Shown here piece after piece: positions 17,482 through 27,085 of a stretch of DNA of 64,000 nt (within the stretch, counting starts at the first letter, position 1; every line of letters begins with the position of its first letter). The notes under the pieces were generated by a model. It saw nothing but the letters and a program-made list of their open reading frames with translations. It did not search any database and was not told the DNA's origin. The stretch covers positions 1 through 64,000 of the forward strand of contig NZ_JBHYDX010000008.1 in NCBI RefSeq assembly GCF_051860505.1. Reading direction: 5' to 3'. Source of the stretch: Pannonibacter sp051860505 (GTDB lineage Bacteria; Pseudomonadota; Alphaproteobacteria; Rhizobiales; Stappiaceae). A program made the position numbers and the translations under genes.

Positions 17482-18621
17482 ATGGATTTTTGCCTGACTG
17501 AGGACCAGCTGGCGTTTCAGGATCTGGCCGCCGGTTTCGCCCGCGACGCGATGGAGCCGCATGCCCGGGAGTGGGATGAAAAGTCCATCTTTCCGCTCGA
17601 GACCCTGCGCAAGGCGGCTGAACTGGGCTTTGCCGGCATCTATGTGCGCGAGGAGGTCGGCGGTTCCGGCCTGACGCGACTGGATGCGGCGCTGATCTTC
17701 GAGGAACTGGCCAAGGGCTGCACCTCGACGGCGGCCTATATCTCGATCCACAACATGGTCGGCTGGATGATCGACCGTTTCGGCTCGGACGCGCTGCGCC
17801 AGCGCTATGTGCCCGATCTTTGCACCATGGCCCGCTTTGGCAGCTATTGCCTGACCGAGCCGGGTTCAGGCTCGGATGCCGCCAGTCTCCGGACCCGGGC
17901 GGTGCGCGAGGGCGATCACTACGTTCTCAATGGCTCCAAGGCCTTCATCTCCGGCGGCGGCGCAGCGGACATCTATATCGTCATGGCGCGCACGGGAGGG
18001 GAGGGGGCCGGCGGCGTTTCCTGCTTTGTGGTTGAGAAAGGCACGCCCGGCCTCAGCTTCGGCGCGCAAGAGATCAAGCTTGGCTGGAAGAGCCAGCCGA
18101 CGGCGCAGGTGAATTTCTCGGACTGCCGCATTCCGGCCGGCAACCGCATCGGCGAGGAGGGCGAAGGCTTCAAGTTCGCCATGGCCGGGCTGGACGGCGG
18201 CCGCCTCAACATCGGCGCCTGTTCGCTCGGCGCGGCGCAGACCTGCCTCGACCGGTCGATTGCCTACATGAAGGAGCGCCGCCAGTTCGGCAAGGCGCTG
18301 ACCGAGTTCCAGGCGCTGCAGTTCCGCCTCGCCGACATGGCGACGGAGCTGGAGGCCGCGCGGCTCTTGCTGCACAAGGCGGCGATTGCGGTCAACGACA
18401 AGGCGCCGGGCGCGACGCGGCTGGCGGCGATGGCCAAGCGGCTGGCGACGGACACCGGCTTTGCCGTCGTCAACGAGGCGCTGCAGCTGCATGGCGGCTA
18501 TGGCTACTTGCGCGACTATCCGATCGAGCGCTACCTGCGCGACGTGCGGGTGCACCAGATCCTGGAAGGCACCAACGAAATCATGCGGGTGATCATCGCC
18601 CGCGACCTGCTGGGTCGCTGA
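17482..18621 (+). CDS. Acyl-CoA dehydrogenase (probable isobutyryl-CoA dehydrogenase)
   Basis: FAD enzyme introducing the alpha-beta double bond in a short branched acyl-CoA. The start at 17482 is preceded by GGGAGGTGG and gives MDFCLTEDQLAFQ, the family N-terminus. The FAD/substrate signature (CLTEPGSGSDAAS) and the catalytic base Glu362 in QILEGTNEIM are present in the 379-residue product. The isobutyryl-CoA assignment rests on the neighbours: 3-hydroxyisobutyryl-CoA hydrolase 13 bases downstream and 3-hydroxyisobutyrate dehydrogenase further on, together the valine pathway. Substrate could also be 2-methylbutyryl-CoA. Confidence 0.92.
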   Translation: MDFCLTEDQLAFQDLAAGFARDAMEPHAREWDEKSIFPLETLRKAAELGFAGIYVREEVGGSGLTRLDAALIFEELAKGCTSTAAYISIHNMVGWMIDRFGSDALRQRYVPDLCTMARFGSYCLTEPGSGSDAASLRTRAVREGDHYVLNGSKAFISGGGAADIYIVMARTGGEGAGGVSCFVVEKGTPGLSFGAQEIKLGWKSQPTAQVNFSDCRIPAGNRIGEEGEGFKFAMAGLDGGRLNIGACSLGAAQTCLDRSIAYMKERRQFGKALTEFQALQFRLADMATELEAARLLLHKAAIAVNDKAPGATRLAAMAKRLATDTGFAVVNEALQLHGGYGYLRDYPIERYLRDVRVHQILEGTNEIMRVIIARDLLGR

Positions 18622-18634
18622 GGGAGCGCTGGCC

Positions 18635-19681
18635 ATGACCGATGACGTGCTGTTCGAGACAAGGGGTAAGGCCGGGATCATCACGCTGAACCGGCCGCAG
18701 GCGCTGAACGCCCTGACGCACGAGATGGTGCGGGCGATCTCGGTGAGGTTGGATGACTGGGAGCACAATCCCTCTGTTGAGCGCATCCTGTTGCGCGGGG
18801 CCGGCGAGAAGGCTTTTTGCGCTGGTGGCGATATTCGCCAGGTCTATGAAAGCGGAGAAGCGCTGGGCCGCACCGGCAACCCGGAACAGACCCGGCTCTT
18901 TGGCGATGAGTACATCCTCAACGCCCGCATCCATGCCTTCGCCAAGCCGTGGATCTCGCTGATCGACGGCATCGTCATGGGCGGTGGTGTCGGCTTGTCG
19001 GTGCATGGCAGTCACCGGGTTGGGACGGAAAAGACCCTGTTCGCCATGCCGGAAACCGGCATCGGCTTCTTCCCCGATGTCGGCGGCTCCTATTTCCTGC
19101 CCCGCCTCAAGTCCGGCATCGGGCTTTACTGCGCGCTGTCGGCTGCACGGCTGAAGCAGGCCGATGCGCTTTATGCCGGAGTGCTGACGCACACGGTGCC
19201 CTCAGCGGCGATTGCAGCCCTGACCGACGCGCTCGCGGCTGCGGAGGATGTCGAGGCCGTGCTGGCAGCGCATGTGGTGGATCCGGGCCCGGCACCGCTG
19301 GCCGCCCATACGAGAGAGGTTGAACACATCTTCACGCAGCCGACGCTTGGCGGAGTGATGGCGGCGCTGGAGGCGGCGACCGGAGACTTTGCCGAAGGCG
19401 CACGCAAGGCAATCGCAACGAAGTCACCGACCAGCGTCGCCTTGTCCTTCGAGCAGCTGAAGCGCGGGGCGAGCCTGCCGTTCAATGCCTGCATGCGCAT
19501 GGAATACAGGATCGTCAGCGAGATCCTGAAGCACCATGACTTCTATGAAGGTGTGCGGGCCGTGCTGATCGACAAGGACAACGCGCCACGCTGGACGCCG
19601 GAGCGGCTGGAGCAGGTGGACAGCGCCGCGCTGGGCGCGTATTTCGAGGAGCCGGCCGGGGGCGATCTGCCGCTGGCCTGA
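18635..19681 (+). CDS. 3-hydroxyisobutyryl-CoA hydrolase (enoyl-CoA hydratase superfamily)
   Basis: Crotonase-fold enzyme hydrolysing 3-hydroxyisobutyryl-CoA to free 3-hydroxyisobutyrate in valine degradation. The oxyanion-hole segments are CAGGD (62-66) and MGGG (115-118). The pair Glu140 and Asp148 in PETGIGFFPDVGG matches the catalytic residues of the HIBCH subfamily, which separates it from ordinary enoyl-CoA hydratases. The 348-residue length and the longer C-terminal region also fit HIBCH. It starts 13 bases after the dehydrogenase gene, so they are cotranscribed. Confidence 0.9.
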   Translation: MTDDVLFETRGKAGIITLNRPQALNALTHEMVRAISVRLDDWEHNPSVERILLRGAGEKAFCAGGDIRQVYESGEALGRTGNPEQTRLFGDEYILNARIHAFAKPWISLIDGIVMGGGVGLSVHGSHRVGTEKTLFAMPETGIGFFPDVGGSYFLPRLKSGIGLYCALSAARLKQADALYAGVLTHTVPSAAIAALTDALAAAEDVEAVLAAHVVDPGPAPLAAHTREVEHIFTQPTLGGVMAALEAATGDFAEGARKAIATKSPTSVALSFEQLKRGASLPFNACMRMEYRIVSEILKHHDFYEGVRAVLIDKDNAPRWTPERLEQVDSAALGAYFEEPAGGDLPLA

Positions 19682-19737
19682 ATTCCTCCCGATGTAAGTC
19701 CAGGGCCTGAGTGAGCCCATCCAGCCGGGGCCGCGCC

Positions 19738-20151
19738 ATGATCGTTACCTTCCAGGACCTTCTCAAGAACCGCCCGCCCTGGGCGGTCGTGCTGATGTGG
19801 TACCTCAGGGCCATGGCCCTGCTGCTGATTGCCGGCGGGGTGATTCACTGGGCGCGCATCGTCGGCTATTCGCCGTGGCGCGGGGTCTGGTTCTGGGACA
19901 TGCCGATCGAGTGGCAGACGGCAACGGTGTTCTTTGCCGTACTGGACCTGGTGGCGGCCATCGGCCTGTGGCTGACGGTGTCCTGGGGCACGGTGATGTG
20001 GCTGTTCCGGGCGCTCAGCCAGATCGTGATGCACACCGCCTTTGCCGACATTTTCGGCCGTCGGCCCTATGAAATCTCTTTCTACATGCTGACCATCGCG
20101 ATCTACCTGCTGCTGCTCTACCTGATGGAGCAGGAGCAGAAGAAGCGATAG
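19738..20151 (+). CDS. Small membrane protein (DUF6163-like)
   Basis: A 137-residue predicted membrane protein with four hydrophobic segments, at about residues 19-37, 58-80, 83-100 and 112-130. It ends in a charged tail (EQEQKKR). I recall a similar alphaproteobacterial family of unknown function (DUF6163) but cannot confirm it here. The ATG at 19738 is preferred to a GTG at 19711. It lies between the two downstream valine-pathway genes, 35 bases before mmsB, so it is probably on the same transcript. Its role in that pathway is unclear. Confidence 0.7.
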   Translation: MIVTFQDLLKNRPPWAVVLMWYLRAMALLLIAGGVIHWARIVGYSPWRGVWFWDMPIEWQTATVFFAVLDLVAAIGLWLTVSWGTVMWLFRALSQIVMHTAFADIFGRRPYEISFYMLTIAIYLLLLYLMEQEQKKR

Positions 20152-20186
20152 GCGGCCCATCAACGACGCCTTCGGGGGGACTGAAC

Positions 20187-21077
20187 ATGACAACAATTGC
20201 ATTCATCGGCCTTGGCAACATGGGCGGACCGATGGCCGCCAACCTCGCCAAGGCAGGCCATCAGGTCACGGGCTTCGATCTCAGCGAAGACGCCAAGGCG
20301 CGTCTGGTGGCCGCCGGTGGCCGGGCTGTGGCGACCGTCGCCGAAGCTGTCACGGGCGCCGATGTTGTCGTCTCCATGCTGCCGGCCGGCAAGCATGTCC
20401 GCTCGGTCTACACCGGCCCTGATGGCGTCATTGCCAATGCGCCGAAGGGCGCGCTGCTGATCGACAGCTCGACCATTGACGTCGACAGCGCGCGCGCGGT
20501 CGCTGACGCTGCCAAGGCAGCCGGCATGCTGATGCTCGATGCGCCGGTGTCCGGCGGCGTCGGCGGGGCGGCAGCCGGCACGCTGACCTTCATGGTCGGC
20601 GGCGAAGCCGAGGCCTTCGAGCAGGCCAAGCCGATCCTGTCCGCCATGGGCAAGAACATCATTCACGCCGGCGGCGCGGGCACCGGCCAGGCGGCCAAGA
20701 TCTGCAACAACATGATCCTCGGCATCTCGATGGTCGCCGTCAGCGAGGCCTTTGTTCTCGCCGAGCGCCTTGGCCTCGATGCGCAGAAGCTCTTTGACAT
20801 CTCCTCGACCTCGTCGGGCCAGTGCTGGTCGCTGACCAGCTATTGCCCGGTGCCAGGGCCGGTGGCGACCTCGCCGGCCAACCGCGACTACCAGCCGGGC
20901 TTTGCCGCGCAGATGATGCTGAAGGACCTGAAACTGGCCCAGGAGGCGGCGCAGTCGTCGGGCGCAGCAACGCCGCTGGGAGCGCAGGCCGCCGCGCTTT
21001 ACGCCATGTTCTGCAACTCCGGCCACGCCGACATGGACTTCTCCGGCATCGTCAAGTACCTGCGCGGCGACGCCTGA
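20187..21077 (+). CDS. mmsB: 3-hydroxyisobutyrate dehydrogenase
   Basis: NAD(P)-dependent beta-hydroxyacid dehydrogenase that oxidises 3-hydroxyisobutyrate to methylmalonate semialdehyde. The Rossmann motif is GLGNMGGPMAANL at residues 8-20, the substrate-binding motif is DAPVSGGVGGAAAGTL at 118-133, and the catalytic lysine is Lys171 in GTGQAAKICNNM. The product has 296 residues, as expected for MmsB. It is the last gene of the valine operon and is followed by a terminator hairpin. The next pathway enzyme, MmsA, is not in the window. Confidence 0.94.
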   Translation: MTTIAFIGLGNMGGPMAANLAKAGHQVTGFDLSEDAKARLVAAGGRAVATVAEAVTGADVVVSMLPAGKHVRSVYTGPDGVIANAPKGALLIDSSTIDVDSARAVADAAKAAGMLMLDAPVSGGVGGAAAGTLTFMVGGEAEAFEQAKPILSAMGKNIIHAGGAGTGQAAKICNNMILGISMVAVSEAFVLAERLGLDAQKLFDISSTSSGQCWSLTSYCPVPGPVATSPANRDYQPGFAAQMMLKDLKLAQEAAQSSGAATPLGAQAAALYAMFCNSGHADMDFSGIVKYLRGDA

Positions 21078-21107
21078 GGCTTTCGACCTCTCATCCAATC
21101 CCGGATC

Positions 21108-21139
21108 GGGCCGCTCTGCCACACGCAGGGCGGCCCTTT
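21108..21139 (+). terminator. Rho-independent-like terminator after mmsB
   Basis: Stem GGGCCGCTCTGC (21108-21119) pairs with GCAGGGCGGCCC (21125-21136) with one G-U pair, and is followed by a short T-run (TTTCTG). Confidence 0.65.
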
Positions 21140-21163
21140 CTGCTTTGTCCAGAACAACGGCAT

Positions 21164-21303
21164 TCGTCATGCCATGGCTTGACCATGGCATCCACGCCGT
21201 TCCCTCGCAGCTTGTGGAGCGTGTCGACGAGGATTGTCATGGACGCACAGCGCTGGCCGAGGCGTCACGGCATGGATGCCATGGTCGAGCCATGGCATGA
21301 CGA
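21164..21303. repeat. Family B palindrome-ended element, copy B3
   Basis: 140 bases with 37-base terminal inverted repeats (TCGTCATGCCATGGC... and its complement, 2 mismatches). The central sequence (GTGTCGACGAGGAT region) differs from B1/B2 but matches B4. Confidence 0.85.
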
Positions 21304-21386
21304 AGGAGGGGGGGGAGATGAGTGGGGCAGCTTCAGCCTGGGCCTGCACTATGGGAATGTCCTGTGTTTTCCCTGACCATCCACAT

Positions 21387-21526
21387 TCGTCATGCCATGG
21401 CTCGACCATGGCATCCACGCCGTTCCCTCGCAGCTCGGGGAGCGTGTCGACGAGGATCGTCATGGAAGCACCGCGCTGGCCGAGGCGTCACGGCATGGAT
21501 GCCATGGTCGAGCCATGGCATGACGA
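21387..21526. repeat. Family B palindrome-ended element, copy B4
   Basis: 140 bases in the same orientation as B3, 83 bases away. The arms differ at only one position, so the element would fold into an almost perfect long hairpin. Like B1/B2 it forms a tandem pair with its neighbour. Confidence 0.85.
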
Positions 21527-21858
21527 CGGAGAGAGGGAGAGGGGTGGGGGAGGCGGAACGAGCCGGCGAAGCTTTACCGCTGGGCTCCCATTTGCAGAAA
21601 CATTTCGGAAAAAATTCGAGCGGCCCGAACGGGGGGCTGTGGGCGAGATGTGGACGGGGGAGCGAAGCAGCCGGCAAAGTGCAAGCATTCCTGCGGCTTA
21701 TCGCAAAACCCCGCGAAACTGCTGCTAAAAGTCTCGGGAACTTCTTAACTGACGATTCAGTGTGTCTTTTAAGCGGATTTTAGAAGCGCGCCTGTATGTT
21801 GACCTCAAGGTGGGAAAAATATCCATCGGAAAACAGGTAGAAATAGAGGCGCAAACAA
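21527..21858 (+). other. Upstream region of ldtR
   Basis: No gene. It is AT-richer towards the right end. It contains TTAAGCGG at 21769-21776, a word also found upstream of ldtP, and a TTGACC at 21799-21804 without a well-spaced -10 box. Confidence 0.4.
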
Positions 21859-22371
21859 ATGATCTCAGCAACCAGAGCTGTGGACGCCGCTGTGCAGGCT
21901 GAAAAGGACACGGACATCAAGCCGTTGTACCTCGAAGCACTGACACTCGTCGAAAGACTTCACCGGCGTCTGCTTGACGTTATCAAGGATGAGTTCGACC
22001 GCATGGGCCGGTCGGATGTCAACAGCGTCCAGGCGCTGCTGCTGTTCAACATCGGCGACAGCGAACTGACGGCTGGCGAGCTGCGCACCCGTGGCTACTA
22101 CCTTGGTTCGAACGTGTCCTACAATCTGAAGAAGCTGGTCGAGACCGGCTACATTCACCACCAGCGCTCGCGCATGGACCGCCGGTCGGTTCGTGTCAGC
22201 CTGACGCCGAAGGGCGCGGAAGTGGCCCGGATCGTCAATGACCTCTATGAGCGGCACATCCTGTCGGTCGAGCAGGTCGGCGAAATCGGCGCGGACGACT
22301 TCACGATGCTCAACAAGGCGCTGCGTCGTCTGGAGCGCTTCTGGACCGACCAGATCCTGTATCGGCTCTGA
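21859..22371 (+). CDS. ldtR: MarR-family transcription regulator LdtR
   Basis: A 170-residue MarR-type winged-helix DNA-binding protein. The helix-turn-helix and wing lie at about residues 70-120 (LTAGELRTRGYYLGSNVSYNLKK, then a basic SRMDRRSVRVSLT wing). It matches LdtR, described in Liberibacter and Sinorhizobium as an activator of the L,D-transpeptidase gene ldtP and of stress tolerance. The next gene here is exactly an LdtP-type enzyme, which supports the name. The start follows AGAGGCGCAAACAAATG, with a modest ribosome-binding site. In Liberibacter the regulator is reported to respond to small aromatic ligands. Confidence 0.88.
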   Translation: MISATRAVDAAVQAEKDTDIKPLYLEALTLVERLHRRLLDVIKDEFDRMGRSDVNSVQALLLFNIGDSELTAGELRTRGYYLGSNVSYNLKKLVETGYIHHQRSRMDRRSVRVSLTPKGAEVARIVNDLYERHILSVEQVGEIGADDFTMLNKALRRLERFWTDQILYRL

Positions 22372-22417
22372 GCCGAAGGCCGACGTCAGTTCCCCCCGCG
22401 AGCCATGCGTCTGCCGC

Positions 22418-22443
22418 AACGCCGCCCTACAAAGGGCGGCGTT
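22418..22443 (+). terminator. Hairpin after ldtR
   Basis: AACGCCGCCCT (22418-22428) pairs with AGGGCGGCGTT (22433-22443) around a 4-base loop, an 11-bp stem. The downstream sequence (CGCCTTTG) has only a weak T-run, so termination may be partial. Confidence 0.5.
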
Positions 22444-22750
22444 CGCCTTTGCGCTGCGGCATGACATGTTTCAGCCACAAAACCCTGACTATCTGATGCT
22501 GACGACATGCGGGTGTCCGTCCCCTTGCAAGGGCAGTTCCGGCGAGTGATGTCGCTGTTGTTAAGCGGCTCGTCAGAACTTGCGCAGTAAAGTCGGACAT
22601 CCGGGCAACTAGCCGGGGCTTCAGAACAGGCCCTGACCACCCGATGGGCGCAGCACGGCGGGACACCGTCTGCGACCCGAAGCGGATCGCTTGTTGTCAT
22701 CAGAACGCGGTGAGATCGCCCGGCGGGCGACGCTTGGGGCATAAGGAGCG
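22444..22750 (+). other. Intergenic region ldtR-ldtP
   Basis: No gene. It probably holds the ldtP promoter and operator. TTAAGCGG at 22561-22568 repeats a word found 83 bases before the ldtR start, making it a candidate LdtR contact. Confidence 0.4.
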
Positions 22751-24046
22751 GTGCGGGTGTTTTTGCGTCAGGAAAAGAAGCAGTCGGGTCGTTCGGTAAA
22801 AGCGATTGCGTTTGCCGCCCTTGCGGGGCTTGGGCTCGGGACCGGCATCAGCGCCGTTCAGGCGCAGACCCCGCTCGAAGCCTTGCAGCAGTATAACCAG
22901 CGCGCCGAATGGGAAGACAAGTTCGACGCCACGCTGGAAAGCCTCGATGCAATCAAGACATCGACGCCGATCCTGTCGGCCGGCACGGCTGAATATATCA
23001 CCGGCGCCATCAATCAGTATTCGATGATTGTCCAGCGTGGTGGCTGGGGCCAGGTGCCTTCGAGCAACCGTCCGCTGCGCATCGGCGCCCAGGACAGCGC
23101 CGTGACCGATCTGCGCCGCCGCCTGATGGCCTCAGGCGATCTGGAGCAGACCGCCGGCCTGTCCGATACCTTTGATTCCTACGTCGACGCAGCCGTGCGC
23201 CGGTTCCAGGTCCGTCATGGCCTGATTCCGGATGGTTCGGTCGGCCAGACCACGCTGGTGGCGCTCAACGTGCCGGCGGAAGTGCGCCTGCGCCAGCTTG
23301 AGACCAACCTGGTGCGCCTGCGCTCCATGTCCGGCTTTCTTGGCGACCGGTATGTGATGGTCAATATACCGGCTGCCGAGATCGAGGCGGTCGAGAACGG
23401 CCGCGTCCGCTCGCGCCACACCGCAGTGGTCGGCAAGATCGACCGCCAGACGCCGATCCTTAATTCCAAGATCTACGAGATCAACTTCAATCCCTACTGG
23501 ACCGTGCCGGTGTCGATCATCCGAAAGGATCTGATCCCGAAGATGAAGCAGGATCCTGAGTATCTGGCCAAGAACAAGATCCGTATCTTCGACTGGAAGA
23601 ACAACGAACTGGCCTGGCAGCAGATCGACTGGAACACCGAAGAGGCGACCCAGTACCAGTTCCGCCAGGAGCCGGGCGAGATCAACTCGATGGGTTCCAT
23701 GAAGCTGAACTTCCACAACACGCATCAGGTCTATCTGCACGACACCCCGTCCAAGTCACTGTTCGGCACAGACAACCGGTTCCATTCCTCAGGCTGCGTG
23801 CGCGTGCAGAACGTGCGCGATCTGGTCAGCTGGATGCTGGAATCGACCACGCCGGACTGGAGCCGTGGCCGTGTTGACGAAACCATCCGCAGCGGCTTGC
23901 GCGAGGACGTGAAACTGAAAACCCAGGTGCCGCTGTACCTCACCTACATCACGGCCTGGACGAACGAGGACGGCATCGTCCACTTCCGCGAGGACATCTA
24001 CAACCGCGACGGCCTTTATGGCGGCGATGTCGCCGGTCTGCAGTAA
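22751..24046 (+). CDS. ldtP: L,D-transpeptidase (YkuD domain) with peptidoglycan-binding domain
   Basis: Periplasmic enzyme remodelling peptidoglycan cross-links or attaching proteins to the wall. An N-terminal signal peptide (hydrophobic residues about 17-36, cleavage likely after AVQA) leads to a PG_binding_1-like helical domain at about 115-175. The YkuD catalytic domain follows at about 200-360. The catalytic motif HSSGCVR gives His345 and Cys349, with His330 in YLHDTPSK also conserved. The product has 431 residues. The start is GTG with GGAGCGG upstream. It lies downstream of ldtR, the pairing for which the family was named. Confidence 0.92.
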   Translation: MRVFLRQEKKQSGRSVKAIAFAALAGLGLGTGISAVQAQTPLEALQQYNQRAEWEDKFDATLESLDAIKTSTPILSAGTAEYITGAINQYSMIVQRGGWGQVPSSNRPLRIGAQDSAVTDLRRRLMASGDLEQTAGLSDTFDSYVDAAVRRFQVRHGLIPDGSVGQTTLVALNVPAEVRLRQLETNLVRLRSMSGFLGDRYVMVNIPAAEIEAVENGRVRSRHTAVVGKIDRQTPILNSKIYEINFNPYWTVPVSIIRKDLIPKMKQDPEYLAKNKIRIFDWKNNELAWQQIDWNTEEATQYQFRQEPGEINSMGSMKLNFHNTHQVYLHDTPSKSLFGTDNRFHSSGCVRVQNVRDLVSWMLESTTPDWSRGRVDETIRSGLREDVKLKTQVPLYLTYITAWTNEDGIVHFREDIYNRDGLYGGDVAGLQ

Positions 24047-24062
24047 GCGGGACGAACGTAAG

Positions 24063-24090
24063 AGGGCCGGATTTTCCGGCCCTTTTGATT
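24063..24090 (+). terminator. Rho-independent terminator after ldtP
   Basis: AGGGCCGG (24063-24070), loop ATTTT, CCGGCCCT (24076-24083), then a T-rich tract (TTTGATTTTTT). It lies 17 bases past the ldtP stop. Confidence 0.85.
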
Positions 24091-24116
24091 TTTTGGGCGC
24101 AGTGATGTGTTTTGCC

Positions 24117-24310
24117 CGTCTTCCCGGCCAAGCTGAGCGTCAGCGAAGCGCTGAGCCGGGATCCAGACATCAGCCGCGCGAAGCGCGACAACGCTGATCT
24201 GGTGCCGCCGGTTGCGGCTCAATTGTTGTGGCGCTCGCATGCGCTCGCACTCATGCGCTGGATTCCGGATCTGCGGTTCGCTGAACGCTCACCTTGTCCG
24301 GAATGACGGG
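24117..24310. repeat. Family C dispersed repeat, copy C1
   Basis: Starts CGTCTTCCCGGCC, contains AGCTGAGCGTCAGCGAAGCG and GAGCCGGGATCCAGA, then CAGCCGCGCGAAGCGCGACAA. It ends with a second palindrome, TTCCGGATC to TCCGGAATGACGG. The first 80 bases match C2 at 58718 closely. No coding function. Confidence 0.75.
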
Positions 24311-24400
24311 TATGGACATTCGGTGGCTTCTCCGCTGCCGAAGGATCGGATTTCCAAACAGAAAGCCTCAGGTATCAAGCGCTTCATTACCGCCAACTCT

Positions 24401-24430
24401 GCGCCGTCCCGGCCTTGAGCCGGGACCTGT
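24401..24430 (+). repeat. Family A palindromic repeat, copy A5
   Basis: GCGCCGTCCCGGCC then TTGAGCCGGGACCTGT. The loop base is A (CTTGA), and the inverted partner A6 carries the matching change. Confidence 0.85.
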
Positions 24431-24478
24431 GTCCTTCGCGCTCCGGCTGATCACTTGGCTGAACGGATCGCCTTCCAT

Positions 24479-24508
24479 ACAGGTCCCGGCTCAAGGCCGG
24501 GACAGCGC
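24479..24508 (-). repeat. Family A palindromic repeat, copy A6
   Basis: Inverted partner of A5, 48 bases away. Read on the minus strand it has the same CTTGA loop as A5, so the two arms remain fully complementary across the variable position. Confidence 0.85.
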
Positions 24509-24689
24509 GGGGAGGGGCGGAGGGTGGGTGCGGCTGTCCGCTGGCATAGGGGCAGAACCACGCGGAGAGCGAAGGCAAGTCAACGGGGTGTCCGCCCGCT
24601 CTGCCGGGTCTGGTCACCGGTTCATCCCCTCGCGGCTGGTGTTGCCCTTTGCTAGGATGGGGCACGTCCGGAATCAGGAGCACCACGCC

Positions 24690-24884
24690 ATGCCAGGGCA
24701 GAACGGGGAAGTCTATTTCGAGTTTGTGCCCATCGGCCGGCAGGTGAAGGTGGTGGCGATTGACGCGGCCTCGGGTGTCGAGGTGAGCATTGTCGGTCCA
24801 AGTTCTGCGTCGCAGCGGGACCTGGAAAGCGTTGCCCTGCGCAAGCTGCAGAAGCGGATAACGGATCTAGCCGCTGAAGGCTGA
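24690..24884 (+). CDS. Small conserved protein (DUF6898-like)
   Basis: A 64-residue soluble protein beginning MPGQNGEVYFEFVPIGRQVK and ending in a basic helix. It resembles a short alphaproteobacterial family that I recall as DUF6898 (GEVYFEF...VKVVAIDAASGVEVSIVGP...). Function is unknown. Codon use is GC3-rich like its neighbours, and the ATG has AGGAG 10 bases upstream, which supports a real gene. It stands 227 bases before glyA in the same direction, a linkage I would expect to be conserved. Confidence 0.75.
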   Translation: MPGQNGEVYFEFVPIGRQVKVVAIDAASGVEVSIVGPSSASQRDLESVALRKLQKRITDLAAEG

Positions 24885-25111
24885 GGGGTGAGAGGCAACT
24901 GCGGCCAGTGCGGGCGGCCTTATCAGGGCCATGTCGGATCATGGCAGAGCTGTGACGGTTGGCCACTTGGTTCGCGGGGAGGGCTATGCTAATTGCTTGG
25001 CTCCCTAACGGGCTGTGCGACTGGTGAGCGAGCCGCCGCGCAGATGCAAGGCCTGACCGGCCTGCCGGCCCCGGATCCCGATGCCCTGTGCTCGCTGAAA
25101 AGGACCAAGCG

Positions 25112-26425
<1,314 letters not shown>

Positions 26426-26491
26426 GGGTTCTGATGGCGCGAGGCCAGGCTCTGGCCTCGCCGCTTCGAATCTGGTCCTATCGGCCTCATC

Positions 26492-26523
26492 AAAGGTCCG
26501 CGCCGCAGGGCGCGGGCTTTTTG
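26492..26523 (+). terminator. Rho-independent terminator after glyA
   Basis: AAAGGTCCGCGCC (26492-26504) pairs with GGCGCGGGCTTT (from 26509) around GCAG, ending in a run of five T. Confidence 0.85.
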
Positions 26524-26608
26524 CGTTTGAAACGCAGCTGACCTGTCCTATCAAGGGCCAACCAGAGTACACCCGGCCCTGCCGGTCACGACAAACGGGA
26601 GTTTCCCC

Positions 26609-27085
26609 ATGCGCTGCCCCTTCTGTGGCGGAGACGAGACACAGGTCAAGGACTCGCGTCCGACCGAGGACAATACCGCCATCCGCCGGCGCCGGGTGTG
26701 TTCGACCTGCGGTGGCCGCTTCACCACGTTCGAGCGGGTGCAGCTGCGTGAGCTGATGGTGGTCAAGCGCTCCGGCCGCCGGGTGCCCTTCGACCGGGAG
26801 AAGCTGATGCGTTCCGTCGAGACGGCCGTGCGCAAGCGGCCCGTCGATCCGGAGCGGATCGAGCGGATGGTCAGCGGCATCGTGCGCCAGCTGGAAAGCA
26901 CGGGCGAGGGCGAGGTGACGAGCGAGGTCATCGGCACCCATGTCATGGAGGGGCTGAAGAACATCGACAGCGTCGCCTATGTGCGCTTTGCCTCCGTCTA
27001 CAAGAATTTCCGCGAGGCCAAGGACTTCGAGGCCCTGATCGGCGAGCTGAACAACCCGGCCGCAGGTCCGCTGGAGGACGAGTGA
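26609..27085 (+). CDS. nrdR: Transcriptional repressor NrdR
   Basis: Represses ribonucleotide reductase genes in response to dATP/ATP. The N-terminal zinc ribbon has Cys3, Cys6, Cys31 and Cys34 (MRCPFCGG...CSTCGGRFTT). The ATP-cone domain follows at about residues 49-139 (VVKRSGRRVPFDREKL). The product has 158 residues, the usual length. Its stop overlaps the ribD GTG start by four bases (GTGA), so translation of ribD is probably coupled. glyA-nrdR-ribD is a conserved alphaproteobacterial order. Confidence 0.96.
   Translation: MRCPFCGGDETQVKDSRPTEDNTAIRRRRVCSTCGGRFTTFERVQLRELMVVKRSGRRVPFDREKLMRSVETAVRKRPVDPERIERMVSGIVRQLESTGEGEVTSEVIGTHVMEGLKNIDSVAYVRFASVYKNFREAKDFEALIGELNNPAAGPLEDE

Larger units (their letters stand above)
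24311..24689. other. Repeat-bearing spacer before the DUF6898-like gene
   Basis: No gene apart from the family A doublet A5/A6 (24401-24508). With C1 immediately to the left, two unrelated repeat families are stacked in one 640-base intergenic gap. Confidence 0.6.

Noticed and set aside
21164..21526. Twin family B elements as a CRISPR array
   Set aside because: Only two units of 140 bases each, palindromic over their whole ends, with no regular short repeat-spacer pattern and no cas genes.
21234..21783. Open frames through the family B elements encoding peptides such as MDAMVEPWHDE
   Set aside because: They are translations of the palindromic arms, occur in several frames on both strands, and have no ribosome-binding sites or domains.
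24885..25111. Riboswitch in the glyA leader
   Set aside because: AGCGAG/CTCGCT can pair before the ribosome-binding site, but I cannot match the leader to any known aptamer.
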